From Delphinus delphis (taxonomy: Eukaryota; Chordata; Mammalia; Artiodactyla; Delphinidae), in contig NC_082689.1 in NCBI RefSeq assembly GCF_949987515.2, positions 101,718,957 to 101,782,956 of the forward strand: a DNA stretch of 64,000 nucleotides. The letters run 5' to 3'. This document shows, piece after piece, positions 24,438 through 34,445 of this stretch. Each line of letters opens with the position of its first letter. Within the stretch, counting starts at the first letter, position 1. The position numbers and the translations under genes are program-made. The notes beneath the pieces are model-generated. The model did no database searches. It was not told where the DNA came from and worked only from the letters and a program-made list of their open reading frames with translations.

Positions 24438-24548
24438 CACGTGGCTCAGCCACGTGTCCCAGATGTCTTACTTCTTTGTGGACTCCTGTTTTGTTCTATT
24501 CCGCGTATTTTCCTGTAGTATTGGGCAAGCAACAAACAGGCACGTGCC
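24438..24548. promoter_or_regulatory. Cluster of three CACGTG E-boxes
   Basis: CACGTG occurs at 24438-24443, 24451-24456 and 24541-24546. The first two form a perfect palindrome with 9-bp arms around one base (24438-24456), and the third lies in the palindrome ggcacgtgcc (24539-24548). CACGTG is the binding core of basic helix-loop-helix factors such as USF, MYC/MAX and TFEB. Function is inference. Confidence 0.4.
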
Positions 24549-24625
24549 CTGAGCGTGCTGATGGCAAATGAAGCAAAGCAGGAACCGGCCTGCTGGGGAG
24601 GGAGTGGGCGGAGGGAGGGACTCAC

Positions 24626-24686
24626 CAGGTTGACAGAGCTGCTGACCTTGCTGTTCATGAGTGCCACGAGGCCATTCACCAGGTCG
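24626..24686 (-). CDS. UXS1: UXS1-like coding exon (single exon, 61 nt)
   Basis: On the minus strand a pyrimidine-rich acceptor (ccttccctctcttccag) precedes the exon and a donor CTG|GTGAGT follows it. The exon has one leading base plus 20 codons reading DLVNGLVALMNSKVSSSVNL. As I recall it, human UXS1 (UDP-glucuronate decarboxylase 1, the Golgi/ER enzyme converting UDP-glucuronate to UDP-xylose for proteoglycan linkers) has SDLVNGLVALMNSNVSSPVNL, and the leading base fits the split serine codon. Two residues differ (N to K, P to S) in a protein that is otherwise very conserved, which hints at relaxed constraint or a copied fragment. I could not find the neighbouring exons (the one starting GNPEEH, or the upstream one ending FQYV) on either side, although flanking introns could exceed the window. 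The 177-codon minus ORF 24446-24979 is only the exon plus open intron. Confidence 0.6.
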
Positions 24687-25021
24687 CTGGAAGAGAGGGA
24701 AGGCTGCTCAGGTGCCCACTGAGGCTCGCAGGCGCCGTGCATCAGACACAAGCCAGCCACCTCCCGGAAGGAAACCAAAACCCCCGTGGGAGACTGAACG
24801 TAAAAATAAAACCCTGCACATAAGAGGGCGCAGAGGATGCTCAAGTGTTTGCAGGTGAGATGATGTGGCGTCTGGGATCTGCCTTCTGTGGGAGGGTGTA
24901 AGCAGATGGCTGAAGAGGATGGAAGCTGAGTGATGGGGCTGGTTTCCCTGCTTTGTATATTTCTGAAATCCTTCAGCAATTAAAAAACGAAAATAAAGTA
25001 CGCACACACACCCCCAAAAAA
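24687..25021. other. Unassigned, GC-richer flank of the UXS1-like exon
   Basis: Directly upstream (minus strand) of the exon; looks intronic. The ORFs 24661-24858 and 24708-25208 are judged shadows. Confidence 0.4.
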
Positions 25022-25245
25022 CTCTTAAATTGTGTATAGCACAGGGACCCATATTCAATATCCTGTAATAAACCATAATGGAAAAGAATGTGAAAAAGAA
25101 TATATATATGCATATATATACATATATATATAACTGAATCACTATATATATATATATAATTGAATCACTTTGCTGTATAGCAGAAATTAACACAGAATTG
25201 TAAGTCAACTATACTGCAATAAAATAATTTTTTTGAAAAAAAGAA
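25022..25245 (+). mobile_element. L1 3' end with internal (TA)n expansion
   Basis: 'tgtatagcacagggacccat', 'ttgctgtatagcagaaatta' and 'ccaactatactgcaataaa'-like sequence mark an L1 3'UTR. Between 25098 and 25163 it is enlarged by TA/CATA microsatellite growth and a repeated 'actgaatcact'. Confidence 0.85.
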
Positions 25246-26026
25246 AAAATAAATTTGAATTGGAAGCACATGCAAACAAGGAGTAATGTGGAGCTCATCA
25301 TGGATTCTAGAAGAAAGGAAATCAAGCAGTACAAATTTACCAGCACTCCTCAGTTGAGATTCTTCTAACAGACCAAACAACAGAGCATCTTAGGTACAAA
25401 ATATGACAATGGCTGTGGGAATACTGTGCAAATGTCAGATATATTCTAATATAATATACTCTTTTCCATGATTTTCCTGGCTTAATGACAGTCTGCTTGT
25501 CAATTATATTTTCTATAGAAATGTATAGTGTTCTGATTGGTCAGTCAGTGTCTTGTGATTTTGATCAATTTGGAATTTGGATCAGTTCTTTGACCTGTCA
25601 TAACCCAAAGAACTAAAAAAAAAAAAAGGTTTATTTTGTATACAGTACTCTGGCAGACCCTGAAACTAGACAACTCAGCAGGGTAAAAATGCTGCATAGG
25701 CTTAGCATAAAATACCTGCCATTTTTTTCTAATATCTCACCATGACACCCCAACCTTATTCATATTATCCCAAAGCTATTTACCATCTGTCTTAGACTCT
25801 TTTGGTTACAAATAATAAAAACTGAGTTGGGCAAATAATTAAAGCAAACAAACAAAACAAGTGAAAAAAAGTGAGGTGTATATGATCTTCTTTTTACGAA
25901 ATGGCTTTCTCTACTTCTAGGCACACATGGTAGAATACGGCAGCCCCCTAATGCCCAAGGTTGCGTCGCCTCAATTCAAACTCAGTATATGATAAACTGA
26001 AATCTCTCATCCACATTTCAAAAAAC
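25246..26026. other. Unassigned
   Basis: Contains an A run (25615-25627). No gene is recognised. Confidence 0.4.
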
Positions 26027-26061
26027 TTAGGGTTAGGGTTAGGGTTAGGGTTAGGGTTAGG
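26027..26061. repeat. Interstitial telomeric repeat, (TTAGGG)5 plus partial
   Basis: Five perfect TTAGGG units (26027-26056) followed by TTAGG. It is flanked by unrelated sequence on both sides and carries no subtelomeric features. Short perfect blocks of this kind are known in mammals and are usually attributed to telomerase use at a repaired break. Confidence 0.97.
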
Positions 26062-26269
26062 TTTTCTAAATACTGAAATCAGAGAATTTGATTGTCCCAC
26101 CTCTGATCCAGCATCCACCCCCAGACCAAACAACTGTGGCTACAGAGGGGTTCACAAAGTATTGACAAGAAAGTCATAAGAGGATGAGAGGGGCTATATA
26201 GACTGGGTGGATGGGTATAGTTCTCCAGAAGAAAAGTCTTCATGTCTTCAGAAATGTAGCAAAATATCC

Positions 26270-26445
26270 TGTGCATCAGTGCTTCACTAGCTATAATACA
26301 TCTATGAATCACCCAGGAGGTCTTGTACTGATTCTGATTCAGCAGTTTTTGTGGGCCCTGAAAGTTTGTATTTCTAGCAAATAAGGTTGATACTCTGATC
26401 TGTAGGTATACTTGTCATTCAACCAAAATCGCTGGTCTCCTGTTT
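26270..26445 (+). mobile_element. MER5/MER20-like non-autonomous hAT remnant
   Basis: 'atgaatcacccaggaggtct' followed by 'gattctgattcagcagtttt' and 'gtatttctagcaaataagg' fits the MER5/MER20-type core. Termini eroded; family name from memory. Confidence 0.6.
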
Positions 26446-27321
26446 ACACTTCAATGATTATCATCCTGGGACAGCCAGCATGGTGAACTACTCAGATCCT
26501 GATTCAAAAAAGGAAGCTGCCAGGAGCAGCACAGCTAGCTGAGAGCCTCCCGCTATCCTAGCCTTTAGGATCTGTCTAGGCTTTCAAACTGAGGCCAAGT
26601 ATTGTCTGGGCAGCTCCCCAACAGTGAGTAAGTACAGTCATGTTACAAGGCCTTGTCATTTCTGTGCCAGATAATGGAGCTTAGGTGATGACGTTTATAA
26701 AGTTCAGCCTCCTGGGGCAAGGAGCAGGGCAGAGAGGCGAGAAAATGCACCTGAGAGTTGGAGTGGAGAATTAGCAGCCCAGCAGGGTAAATGCTAAATT
26801 TAAGGTCTAAACAGAGCACTGCAGTATTGGGAAAAGGGAAAGAATGGTTGTGGAGAAAGGTGACCTTCCTTAAATTAAAGAAGAATCAAAACATGACCTT
26901 GATGTCTGTCTTTAGATATTTAAGAATTGTCTCACGGAAGATCGTTTTAAGTTTTCTGTGGTGATTTAGAGAACAAGACAATGTTTCTAATAGAAAATAT
27001 ATTCCATTTCAATAGAAGGGAAACACTTGTTTTCAATGGAGCTACCATACCATTATATGACTTATGAGAGGGGGTGAGTTTTCCATTGCTGGAAGGATCC
27101 ACGAAAGGATTGTTGGAACAGAAACTTGGTTGATGGTATGATCAGATTAATTATAGTTAACTGACGCCAGAGACCAGACAGGCCTAAGGGAACATATAAG
27201 CTACTGGGGTGAGGACCAAGGTCCTGGAATTAGGAGGCGTTTCATCAGACATTATTTCCCAGGTCTAGTTAGGCTGTATTCCAGAAATCATAACAGGTGC
27301 TAGTGACCAAAACTCTCTCAT
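26446..27321. other. Unassigned
   Basis: No gene or clearly named repeat is recognised. Confidence 0.4.
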
Positions 27322-27484
27322 TGACCAAACTTTGTCAGGTTCCTCTAAACTTTCTTCTCAATTAGGACTCAATCTTTGGACTTCTGTGTCTATCTTTTAG
27401 CAAAATTTCTGCTAAATCAGTTTAGCAACAATCCCCACCCTGGATTTTTGATTACCCCTGATATCTCACCAAATTTCTCATCCC
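27322..27484 (+). mobile_element. Left part of an ERV LTR-like repeat
   Basis: Starts TGACCAAAC near 27322 and includes 'tcagtttagcaacaatcccc', a phrase that is echoed in the right part at 33900 onward ('gtcagtttagccagaattct'). The L1 at 27485 interrupts it. Its ending near 34180 has a polyadenylation-like region. The LTR assignment is inference. Confidence 0.42.
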
Positions 27485-28059
27485 AGAGGGTGAAGATAGT
27501 GGAAGAGTGAGACGTGGAGATCACCTTCCTCCCCACAAATACATCAGAAATACATCTACATGTGGAACAACTCCTACAGAACACCTACTGAATGCTGGCA
27601 GAAGACCTCAGACCTCCCAAAAGGCAAGAAACTCCCCACGTACCTGGGTAGGGCAAAAGAAAGAAGAATAAACAGAGACAAAAGAATAGGGACGGGACCA
27701 ACACGAATGGGAGGGAGCGGTGAAGGAGGAAAGGTTTACACACACTAGGAAGCCCCTTCGTGGGCGGAGACTGTGGGTGGCGGAGGGGGGAAGCTTTGGA
27801 GCCATGGAGTAGAGCGTAGCAACAGGGGTGTGGAGGGCAAAGCGGAGAGATTCCCGCACAGAGGATCGGTGCCGACCGGCACTCACCAGCCCGTGAGGCT
27901 TGTCTACTCACCCGCCGGGGCGGGTGGGGCTGGGAGTTGAGGATCAGGCTCCGGTCAGAGCGCAGGGAGAGGACTGGGGCTGGCGGCGTGAACACAGCCT
28001 GCAGGGGTTAGTGCACCACAGCTAGCCGGGAGGGAGTACGGGGAAAAGTCTGGACCTGC

Positions 28060-28092
28060 CAAAGAGGCAAGATACTTTTTCTTGCCTCTTTG
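28060..28092 (+). other. Perfect 12-bp stem-loop in the L1 5'UTR
   Basis: caaagaggcaag at 28060-28071 pairs exactly with cttgcctctttg at 28081-28092 across a 9-base loop. It could fold in RNA or be a cruciform. Function unknown. Confidence 0.85.
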
Positions 28093-28814
28093 TTTCCTGG
28101 TGCATGAGGAGAGGGGATTAAGAGCACTGCTTAAAGGAGCTCCAGAGATGGGCGTGAGCCACGGCTAACAGCGTGGACCACAGAGACGGGCATGAGATGC
28201 TAAGGCTGCTGCTGCTGCCACAAAGAAGCCTGTGTGCGAGCACAGGTCACTATCCACACCCCTCTTCCGTGGAGCCTGTGCAGCCCGCCACTGCCAGGGT
28301 CCCGGGATCCAGGGCCAACTCCCCCGGAAGAACACACGGTGCGCCTCAGGCTAGTGCAACGTCATGCCGGCCTCTGCCGCCGCAGGCTCGAACCGCACTC
28401 CGTGCCCCTCCCTCACCCTGGCCTGAGTGAGCCAGAGCCCACGAATCAGCAGCTACCTTAACCCTGTCCTGTTTGAGCGAAGAACAGATGCCTTCCAGTG
28501 ACCTACATGAAGAGGAGGAGCCAAATCCAAAGCTGAGACCCAGGAGCTGTGCGAACAAAGAAGAGAAGGGGAAATCTCTCCCAGCAGCCTCAGGAGCAGC
28601 AGATTAAATCTCCACAATCAACCTGATGTACCCTGCATCTGTGGAATACCTGAATAGACAACGAATCATCCCAAATTGAGGAGGTGGACTTTGAGAGCAA
28701 GATTTATGATTTTTTCCCCTTTCCCTCTTTTTGTGAAAGTGTATGTGGATGCTTCTGTGTTAGATTTTGTCTGTATAGCTTTGCTTTCACCATTTGTCCT
28801 AGGGTTCTATCCGT

Positions 28815-28816
<2 letters not shown>

Positions 28817-28848
<32 letters not shown>

Positions 28849-28927
28849 AAAAATTTTTTTTCTTAATAATTATTTTTTATTTTAATAACTTTATTTTACC
28901 TTATTTTATTTTATTTTCTTTCATCCA

Positions 28928-28974
<47 letters not shown>

Positions 28975-28985
28975 TTTTTCTTTCT
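28817..28985 (+). repeat. T-rich tract and (TTTC)n microsatellite
   Basis: About 26 T at 28819-28844, then AT-rich DNA, then TTTC units at about 28929-28976. It lies in the L1 leader just before ORF1 and is probably an internal feature of this L1 family that has expanded. Confidence 0.9.
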
Positions 28986-29506
28986 ACTTTTTCTCCCTTT
29001 TATTATGAGCCATGTGGATGAAAGGCTCTTGGTGCTGCAACCAGGAGTCCATGCTGTGCCTCTGAGTGGGAGAGCCAACTTCAGGACACTGGTCCACAAG
29101 AGACCTCCCAGCTCCAAGTAATATCAAATGGTGAAAATCTCCCAGAGATCTCCATCTCAATGCCAAGACCCAGCTTCACTCAACGACCAGCAAGCTACAG
29201 TGCTGGACACCCTATGCCAAACAACTAGCAAGACAGGAACACAACCCCACCCATTAGCAGAGAGGCTGCCTAAAATCATATTAAGTCCACAGACACCCCA
29301 AAACACACCACCAGATGTGGACCTGCTCACCAGAAAGACAAGATCCAGGCTCATCCACCAGAACACAGGCACTAGTCCCCTCCACCAGGAAGCCTACACA
29401 ACCCACTGAACCAACTTTAGCCACTGGGGACAGACACCAAAAACAATGAGAACTACAAAACTGCAGCCTGCAAAAAGGAGACCCCAAACACAGTAAGATA
29501 AGCAAA

Positions 29507-30388
29507 ATGACAAGACAGAAAAACACACAGCAAATGAAGTAGCAAGATAAAAACCCAGACCTAACCAATGAAGAGGAAATAGGCAGTCTATCTGAAAAAG
29601 AATTCAGAATAATGACAGTAAAGTTGATCCAAAATCTTGGAAGTAGAATAGAGAAAATGCAAGAAACATTTAACAAGGACCTAGAAGAACTAAAGATGAA
29701 ACAAGCAATGATGAACAACAAAATAAATGAAATTAAAAATACTCTAGAAGGGATCAATAACAGAATAACTGAGGTAGAAGAACGGATAAGTGACCTGGAA
29801 GATAAAGTAGTGGAAATAACTACTGCAGAGCAGAATAAAGAAAAAAGAATGAAAAGAACTGAAGACAGTCTCAGGGACTTCTGGGATAATATTATATGCA
29901 CCAACATTCGAATGATGGGGTTTCCAGAAGAAAAAGAGAAAAAGAAAGGGACTGAGAAAATATTTGAAGAGATTATAGTTGAAAACTTTCCTATATGGGA
30001 AAGGAGATAGTTAATCAAGTCCAGGAAGCACAGAGAGTCCCATACAGGATAAATCCAAGGAGAAACATACCAAGACACATATTAATCAAACTGTCAAAAA
30101 TTAAGTACAAAAAAAAATCTCAAAAGCAGCAAGGGAAAAATAACACACAAGGGAATCCCCATAAGGTTAACAGCTAATCTTTCAGCAGAAACTCTGCAAG
30201 CTAGAAGGGACTGGCAGGACATATTTAAAGTGATGAAGGAGAAAAACCTGCAACCAAGATTACTCTACACAACAAGGATCTCATTCAGATTTGATAGAGA
30301 AATTAAAACCTTTACAGACAAACAAAAGCTGAGACAGTTCAGCACCACCAAACCAGCTTTACAACAACTGCTAAAGGAACTTCTCTAG
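29507..30388 (+). pseudogene. L1 ORF1p (RNA-binding chaperone) remnant
   Basis: ORF1p coats L1 RNA as trimers. The start ATG is at 29507 and the natural stop TAG at 30386-30388, by comparison with the family layout. A TAG at 29537-29539 stops it after ten codons. In-frame reading from 29540 gives a helical, heptad-like coiled-coil stretch (29612-29830) and the start of the RNA-recognition region ('FWDNIICTNIRMMGFPEE'). Frameshifts near 30000 and again near 30110-30180 (A-rich runs) break the rest. The 265-codon minus ORF 29281-30078 is the antisense shadow of this gene. Confidence 0.85.
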
Positions 30389-30446
30389 GCAAGAAACACA
30401 AGAGAAGGAAAAGACCTACAATAATGAAACCAAAACAATTAAGAAA

Positions 30447-33400
30447 ATGAGAATAGGAACATACATATCGATAATTACCTTAAATGTAAATGAATTAAAT
30501 GCTCCCACCAAAAGACACAGACTGGCTGAATGGATACAAAAACAAGACCCATATATATGCTGTCTACAAGTGACCCACTTCAGACCTAGAGACACATATA
30601 GACTGAAAGTGAGGGGATGGAAAAATATTTTCCATGCAAATGGAAACTAAAAAAAAGCTGGAGTAGCAATTCTCATATCAGACAAAATAGACTTTAAAAT
30701 AAAGACTATTACAAGAGACAAAGAAGGACACTACATAATGATCAAGGGATCAATCCAAGAAGAAGATATAACAATTGTAAATATTTATGCACCCAACATA
30801 GGAGCACCTCAATACATAAGGCAAATACTAACAGCCATAAAAGGGGATATTGGGGCTTACCTGGTGGCACAGTGGTTGAGAGTCCGCCTGCCAATGCAGG
30901 TGACAGGGGTTTGTGCCACAGTCTGGGAAGATCCCACATGTCACAGATTGGCTTGGCCCGTGAGCCATGGAAGCTGAGCCTGCATATCCGGAGCCTGTGC
31001 TCCACAACGGGAGAGGCCACAACAGTGAGAGGCCTGTGTACTGCAAAAAAAAAAAAAAAGGTCTTCCAACAAACAAAAGCCTAGGACCCGATGACTTCAC
31101 AGGCAAATTCTATCAAACATTTAGAGAAGAGCTAACACCTATCCTTCTCAAAGTCTTCCAAAATATAGCAGAGGGAGGAACACTCCCAAACTCTTTCTAC
31201 GAGGCCACCATCACCCTGATACCAAAACCAGACAAGGATGTCACAAAGAAAGAAAACTACAGGCCAATATCACTGATGAACATAGATGCAAGAATCCTCA
31301 TCAAAATACTAGCAAACAGAATCCAACAGCACATTAAGAGGATCATACTCCTAGATCAAGTGGGGTTTATTCCAGGAGTGCAAGGATTCTTCAATATACG
31401 CAAATCAATCAACGTGATACACCATATTAACAAACTGAAGGAGAAAAACCATATGATCATCTCAATAGATGCAGAGAAAGCTTTTGACAAAATTCAACAC
31501 CCATTTATGATAAAACCCTCCAGAAAGTAGGCATAGAGGGAACTTTCCTCAACATAATAAAGGCCATATATGACAAACCCACAGCCAACATTGTCCTCAA
31601 TGGTGAAAAACTGAAAGAATTTCCACTAAGATCAGGAACAAGACAAGGTTGCCCAGTTTCACCACTCTTATTCAACATAGTTTTGGAAGTTTTAGCCACA
31701 GCAATCAAAGAAGAAAAGGAAATAAGAGGAATCCAAATCGGAAAAGAAGAAGTAAAGCTGTCACTGTTTGCAGATGACATGATACTATACATAGAGAATC
31801 CTAAAGGTGCTACCAGAAAACTACTAGAGTTAATCAATGAATTTGGTAAAGTAGCAGGATACAAAATTAATGCACAGAAATCTCTGGCATTTCTATACAC
31901 TAATGATGAAAAATCTGATAGTGAAATCAAGAAAACTCTCCCTTTCACCATTTCATCAAAAAGAATAAAATATCTAGGAATAAACCTAACTAAGGAGACA
32001 AAAGACCTGTATAGAGAAAATTATAAGACACTGATGAAAGAAATTAAAGATGTTACAAATAGATGGAGATTTATACCATGTACTTGGATTGGAAGAATCA
32101 ACATTGTGAAAATGACTCTACTACTCAAAGCAATATATCTATTCAATGCAATCCCTATCAAACTACCACTGGCATTTTTCACAGAAGTAGAACAAAAAAT
32201 TTCACAATTTGTATGGAAACACAAAAGACCCCAAATAGCCAAAGCAATCTTGAGAATTAAAAATGGAGCTGAAGGAATCAGGCTCCTTGAGTTCAGACTA
32301 TACTACAAAGCTACAGTAATCAAGACAGTATGGTACTGGAACAAAAACAGAAAGATAGATCAATGGAACAGGATAGAAAGCCCAGAGACAAACCCACGCA
32401 TATATGGTCACCTTATCTTTGATAAAGGAGGCAAGAATGTACAGTGGAGAAAGGACAGCCTCTTCAATAAATGGTGCTGTGAAAACTGGACAGGTACATG
32501 TAAAAGTATGAGATTAGATCACTCCCTAACACCTTACACAAAAATAAGCTCAAAATGGATTAAAGACCTAAATGTAAGGCCAGAAACTGTCAAACTCTTA
32601 GAGGAAAACATAGGCAGAACACTCTATGACATAAATCACAACAAGATCCTTTCTGACCCACTTCCTAGAGTAATGGAAATGAAAACAAAAATAAACAAAT
32701 GGGACCTAATGAAACTTCAAAGCTTTTGCACAGCAAAGGAAACCATAAACAAGACCAAAAGACAACCCTCAGAATGGGAGAAAATATTTGCAAATGAAGC
32801 AACTGACAAAGGATTAATCTCCAAAATTTACAAGCAGCTCATGCAGCTCAACAAGAAGAAATCAAACAACCCAATCCAAAAATGGGCAGAAGACCTAAAT
32901 AGACATTTCTCCAAATAAGATATACAGACAGCCAACAAACAGATGAAAGAATGCTCAACATCATTAATCATTAGAGAAATGCAAGTCAAAACTACAATGA
33001 GATATCATCTCACAGCGGTCAGAATGGCCATCATCATAAAATCTAGAAACAATAAATGCTGGAGAGGGTGTGGAGAAAAGGGAACACTTTTGCACTGCTG
33101 GTGGGAATGTGAATTGGTACAGCCACTATGGAGAACAGTATGGAGGTTCCTTAAAAAACTACAAATAGAAGTACCATATGACCCAGCAATCCCACTACTG
33201 GGCATATACCCTGAGAAAACCATAATTCAAAAAGAGTCATGTACCAAAATATTCATTGCAGCTCTACTTACAATAGCCATGAGATGGAAACAACCTAAGT
33301 GTCCTTGATTGGATGAATGGATAAAGAAGATGTGGCACATATATACAATGGAATATTACTCAGTCATACAAAGAAACGAAATTGAGTTATTTGTAGTGAG

Positions 33401-33485
33401 GTGGATGGACCCAGAATCTGTCATACAGAGTGAAGTAAATCAGAAAGACAAATACCGTATGCTAACACGTATGTATGGAATCTAA
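30447..33485 (+). pseudogene. L1 ORF2p (endonuclease / reverse transcriptase) remnant
   Basis: ORF2p nicks target DNA and copies L1 RNA. The start is ATG 30447. The endonuclease part is readable to about 30850, but the usual catalytic glutamate in the Q-E-T-H motif reads Val (residue 42, QVTH). Lesions: TAA at 30648-30650; loss of roughly 350 codons (end of endonuclease to start of RT) with a SINE in its place (30852-31059); a one-base frameshift near 31512; TAA at 32916-32918; TGA at 33306-33308. The RT keeps the FADD motif (31767-31778), and the cysteine-rich [18 protein letters not shown] is at about 33057-33110. The original stop is TAA 33483-33485. Minus ORFs 31505-31951 and 32021-32242 are shadows. 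Confidence 0.9.
30852..31059 (+). mobile_element. CHR-type SINE at the L1 deletion junction
   Basis: Full SINE: 'ttacctggtggcacagtggt' head, then 'gggaagatcccacatgtc', 'gcctgtgctccacaac', and a 15-A tail (31045-31059). The left flank is L1 endonuclease sequence and the right flank resumes in the RT region ('gtcttccaacaaacaaaagc'), so about 1 kb of L1 is missing. There is no direct repeat at the edges. ORFs 30738-30977, 30742-31020, 30828-31106 and 30872-31084 are partly or wholly SINE shadows. Confidence 0.95.
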
Positions 33486-33872
33486 GAAAAATAAATGTCA
33501 TGAAGAACCTAGGGGTAAGACAGGAATAAAGACACAGACCTACTAGAGAATGGACTTGAGGATATGGGGAGGGAGAAGGGTAAGCTGTGACAAAGTGAGA
33601 GAGTGGCATGGACATATATACACTACCAAATCAAAAATTGATAGCTAGTGGGAAGCAGCCGCATAGCACAGGGAAATCCACTCAGTGCTTTGTGGCCACC
33701 TAGAGGGGTGGGATAGGGAGGGTGGGAGGAAGGGAGACGCAAGAGGGAAGAGATACGGGAACATATGTATATGTGTAACTGATTCACTTTGTTATAAAGC
33801 AGAAACTAACACACCATTGTAAAGCAATTATACTCCAATAAAGATGTAAAAAAAAAAAAAAATTCTCATCCC

Positions 33873-34180
33873 CACCATTCCCCAGGTCATAAGTGATCAC
33901 CCTGGCCTGTCTTCAGCAAGAATCCTATCAAGTCAGTTTAGCCAGAATTCTCCCTGACTCTTAATGTTTTCTCTCTGTAATTTTCCATCTATTGACCTCC
34001 ACACTGCTCCTTCACTACAAACCCCATTTTTCCAGACAGTATTCCAAATTGAACCCAGCTGTACACATACTGAGGTCTCTTTTGCCTATTGCAATAGTTC
34101 ATGGGTAAAATCTCTTTTTACTGCTTTAACTACTGTCCAGCTCTGTCTTTTCTTTAACACTGAGGTTATCCTGGTTAGTA
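33873..34180 (+). mobile_element. Right part of an ERV LTR-like repeat
   Basis: Continues the repeat split by L1: 'aatcctatcaagtcagttta', 'attttccatctattgacctc', 'ttgcctattgcaatagttca', then a 'gggtaaaatctctttttact' stretch that resembles a polyadenylation region followed by a U5-like end. Identity is inferred from layout and echoing phrases. Confidence 0.42.
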
Positions 34181-34389
34181 ACATTCACCTGTTTTCAAGG
34201 ATGATATACGCTAGTAGAAGGAGACAAACATTAATGAAATAATTACAAAATAAATGTATACTCATAAATGAAGATGAAGACTATGAAGAAGAGATATTTT
34301 TAAATGATTTAGGCTATAAGAGATCAGAGACTATTTCCCTGTATATATGATACCTGAGCTAAGATCTCAGGAGTGAGAGGGTTGCCAAG

Positions 34390-34440
<51 letters not shown>

Positions 34441-34445
34441 TGTAT
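34390..34445. repeat. (GT)n microsatellite
   Basis: About 20 GT units, with one A interruption near its right end (gtgtatgtgtgtgtat). Long enough to be length-polymorphic. Confidence 0.97.

Larger units (their letters stand above)
27485..29506 (+). promoter_or_regulatory. L1 5'UTR / internal promoter region
   Basis: About 2 kb of non-coding leader before ORF1. The stretch 27770-28430 is GC- and CpG-rich compared with the rest of the window, as expected for an L1 internal promoter. It carries a 12-bp perfect hairpin at 28060-28092 and ends with T-rich and TTTC repeats. Minus ORFs 27585-27995 and 27608-27886 and plus ORFs 28173-28461 are by-products of base composition. Confidence 0.75.
27475..33872 (+). 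mobile_element. Full-length but inactive LINE-1 with 10-bp TSD
   Basis: The body is 27485-33862, bounded by ttctcatccc at 27475-27484 and 33863-33872. It has a CpG-rich 5'UTR, ORF1 (29507-30388), a short spacer, ORF2 (30447-33485), a 3'UTR, AATAAA (33837-33842) and an A tail (33848-33862). It is about 1 kb shorter than a complete element, because an ORF2 internal segment is missing where a SINE sits at 30852. All ORFs are broken, so it cannot retrotranspose. Confidence 0.93.

Noticed and set aside
24446..24979. 177-codon minus ORF as a gene of its own
   Set aside because: The only recognisable part is the 20-codon UXS1-like exon; the rest reads through intron-like DNA and over the splice sites.
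25948..26179. ORFs with PNPNPN or LGLGLG repeats
   Set aside because: Both are translations of the TTAGGG block.
28173..28461. Pro/Arg-rich ORFs
   Set aside because: They fall in the GC-rich L1 5'UTR and reflect composition.
29281..30078. 265-codon minus-strand ORF
   Set aside because: It is the antisense of L1 ORF1 and its flanks; Ser/Leu-rich without domains.
31505..31951. 148-codon minus ORF
   Set aside because: Antisense shadow of the L1 reverse transcriptase region.
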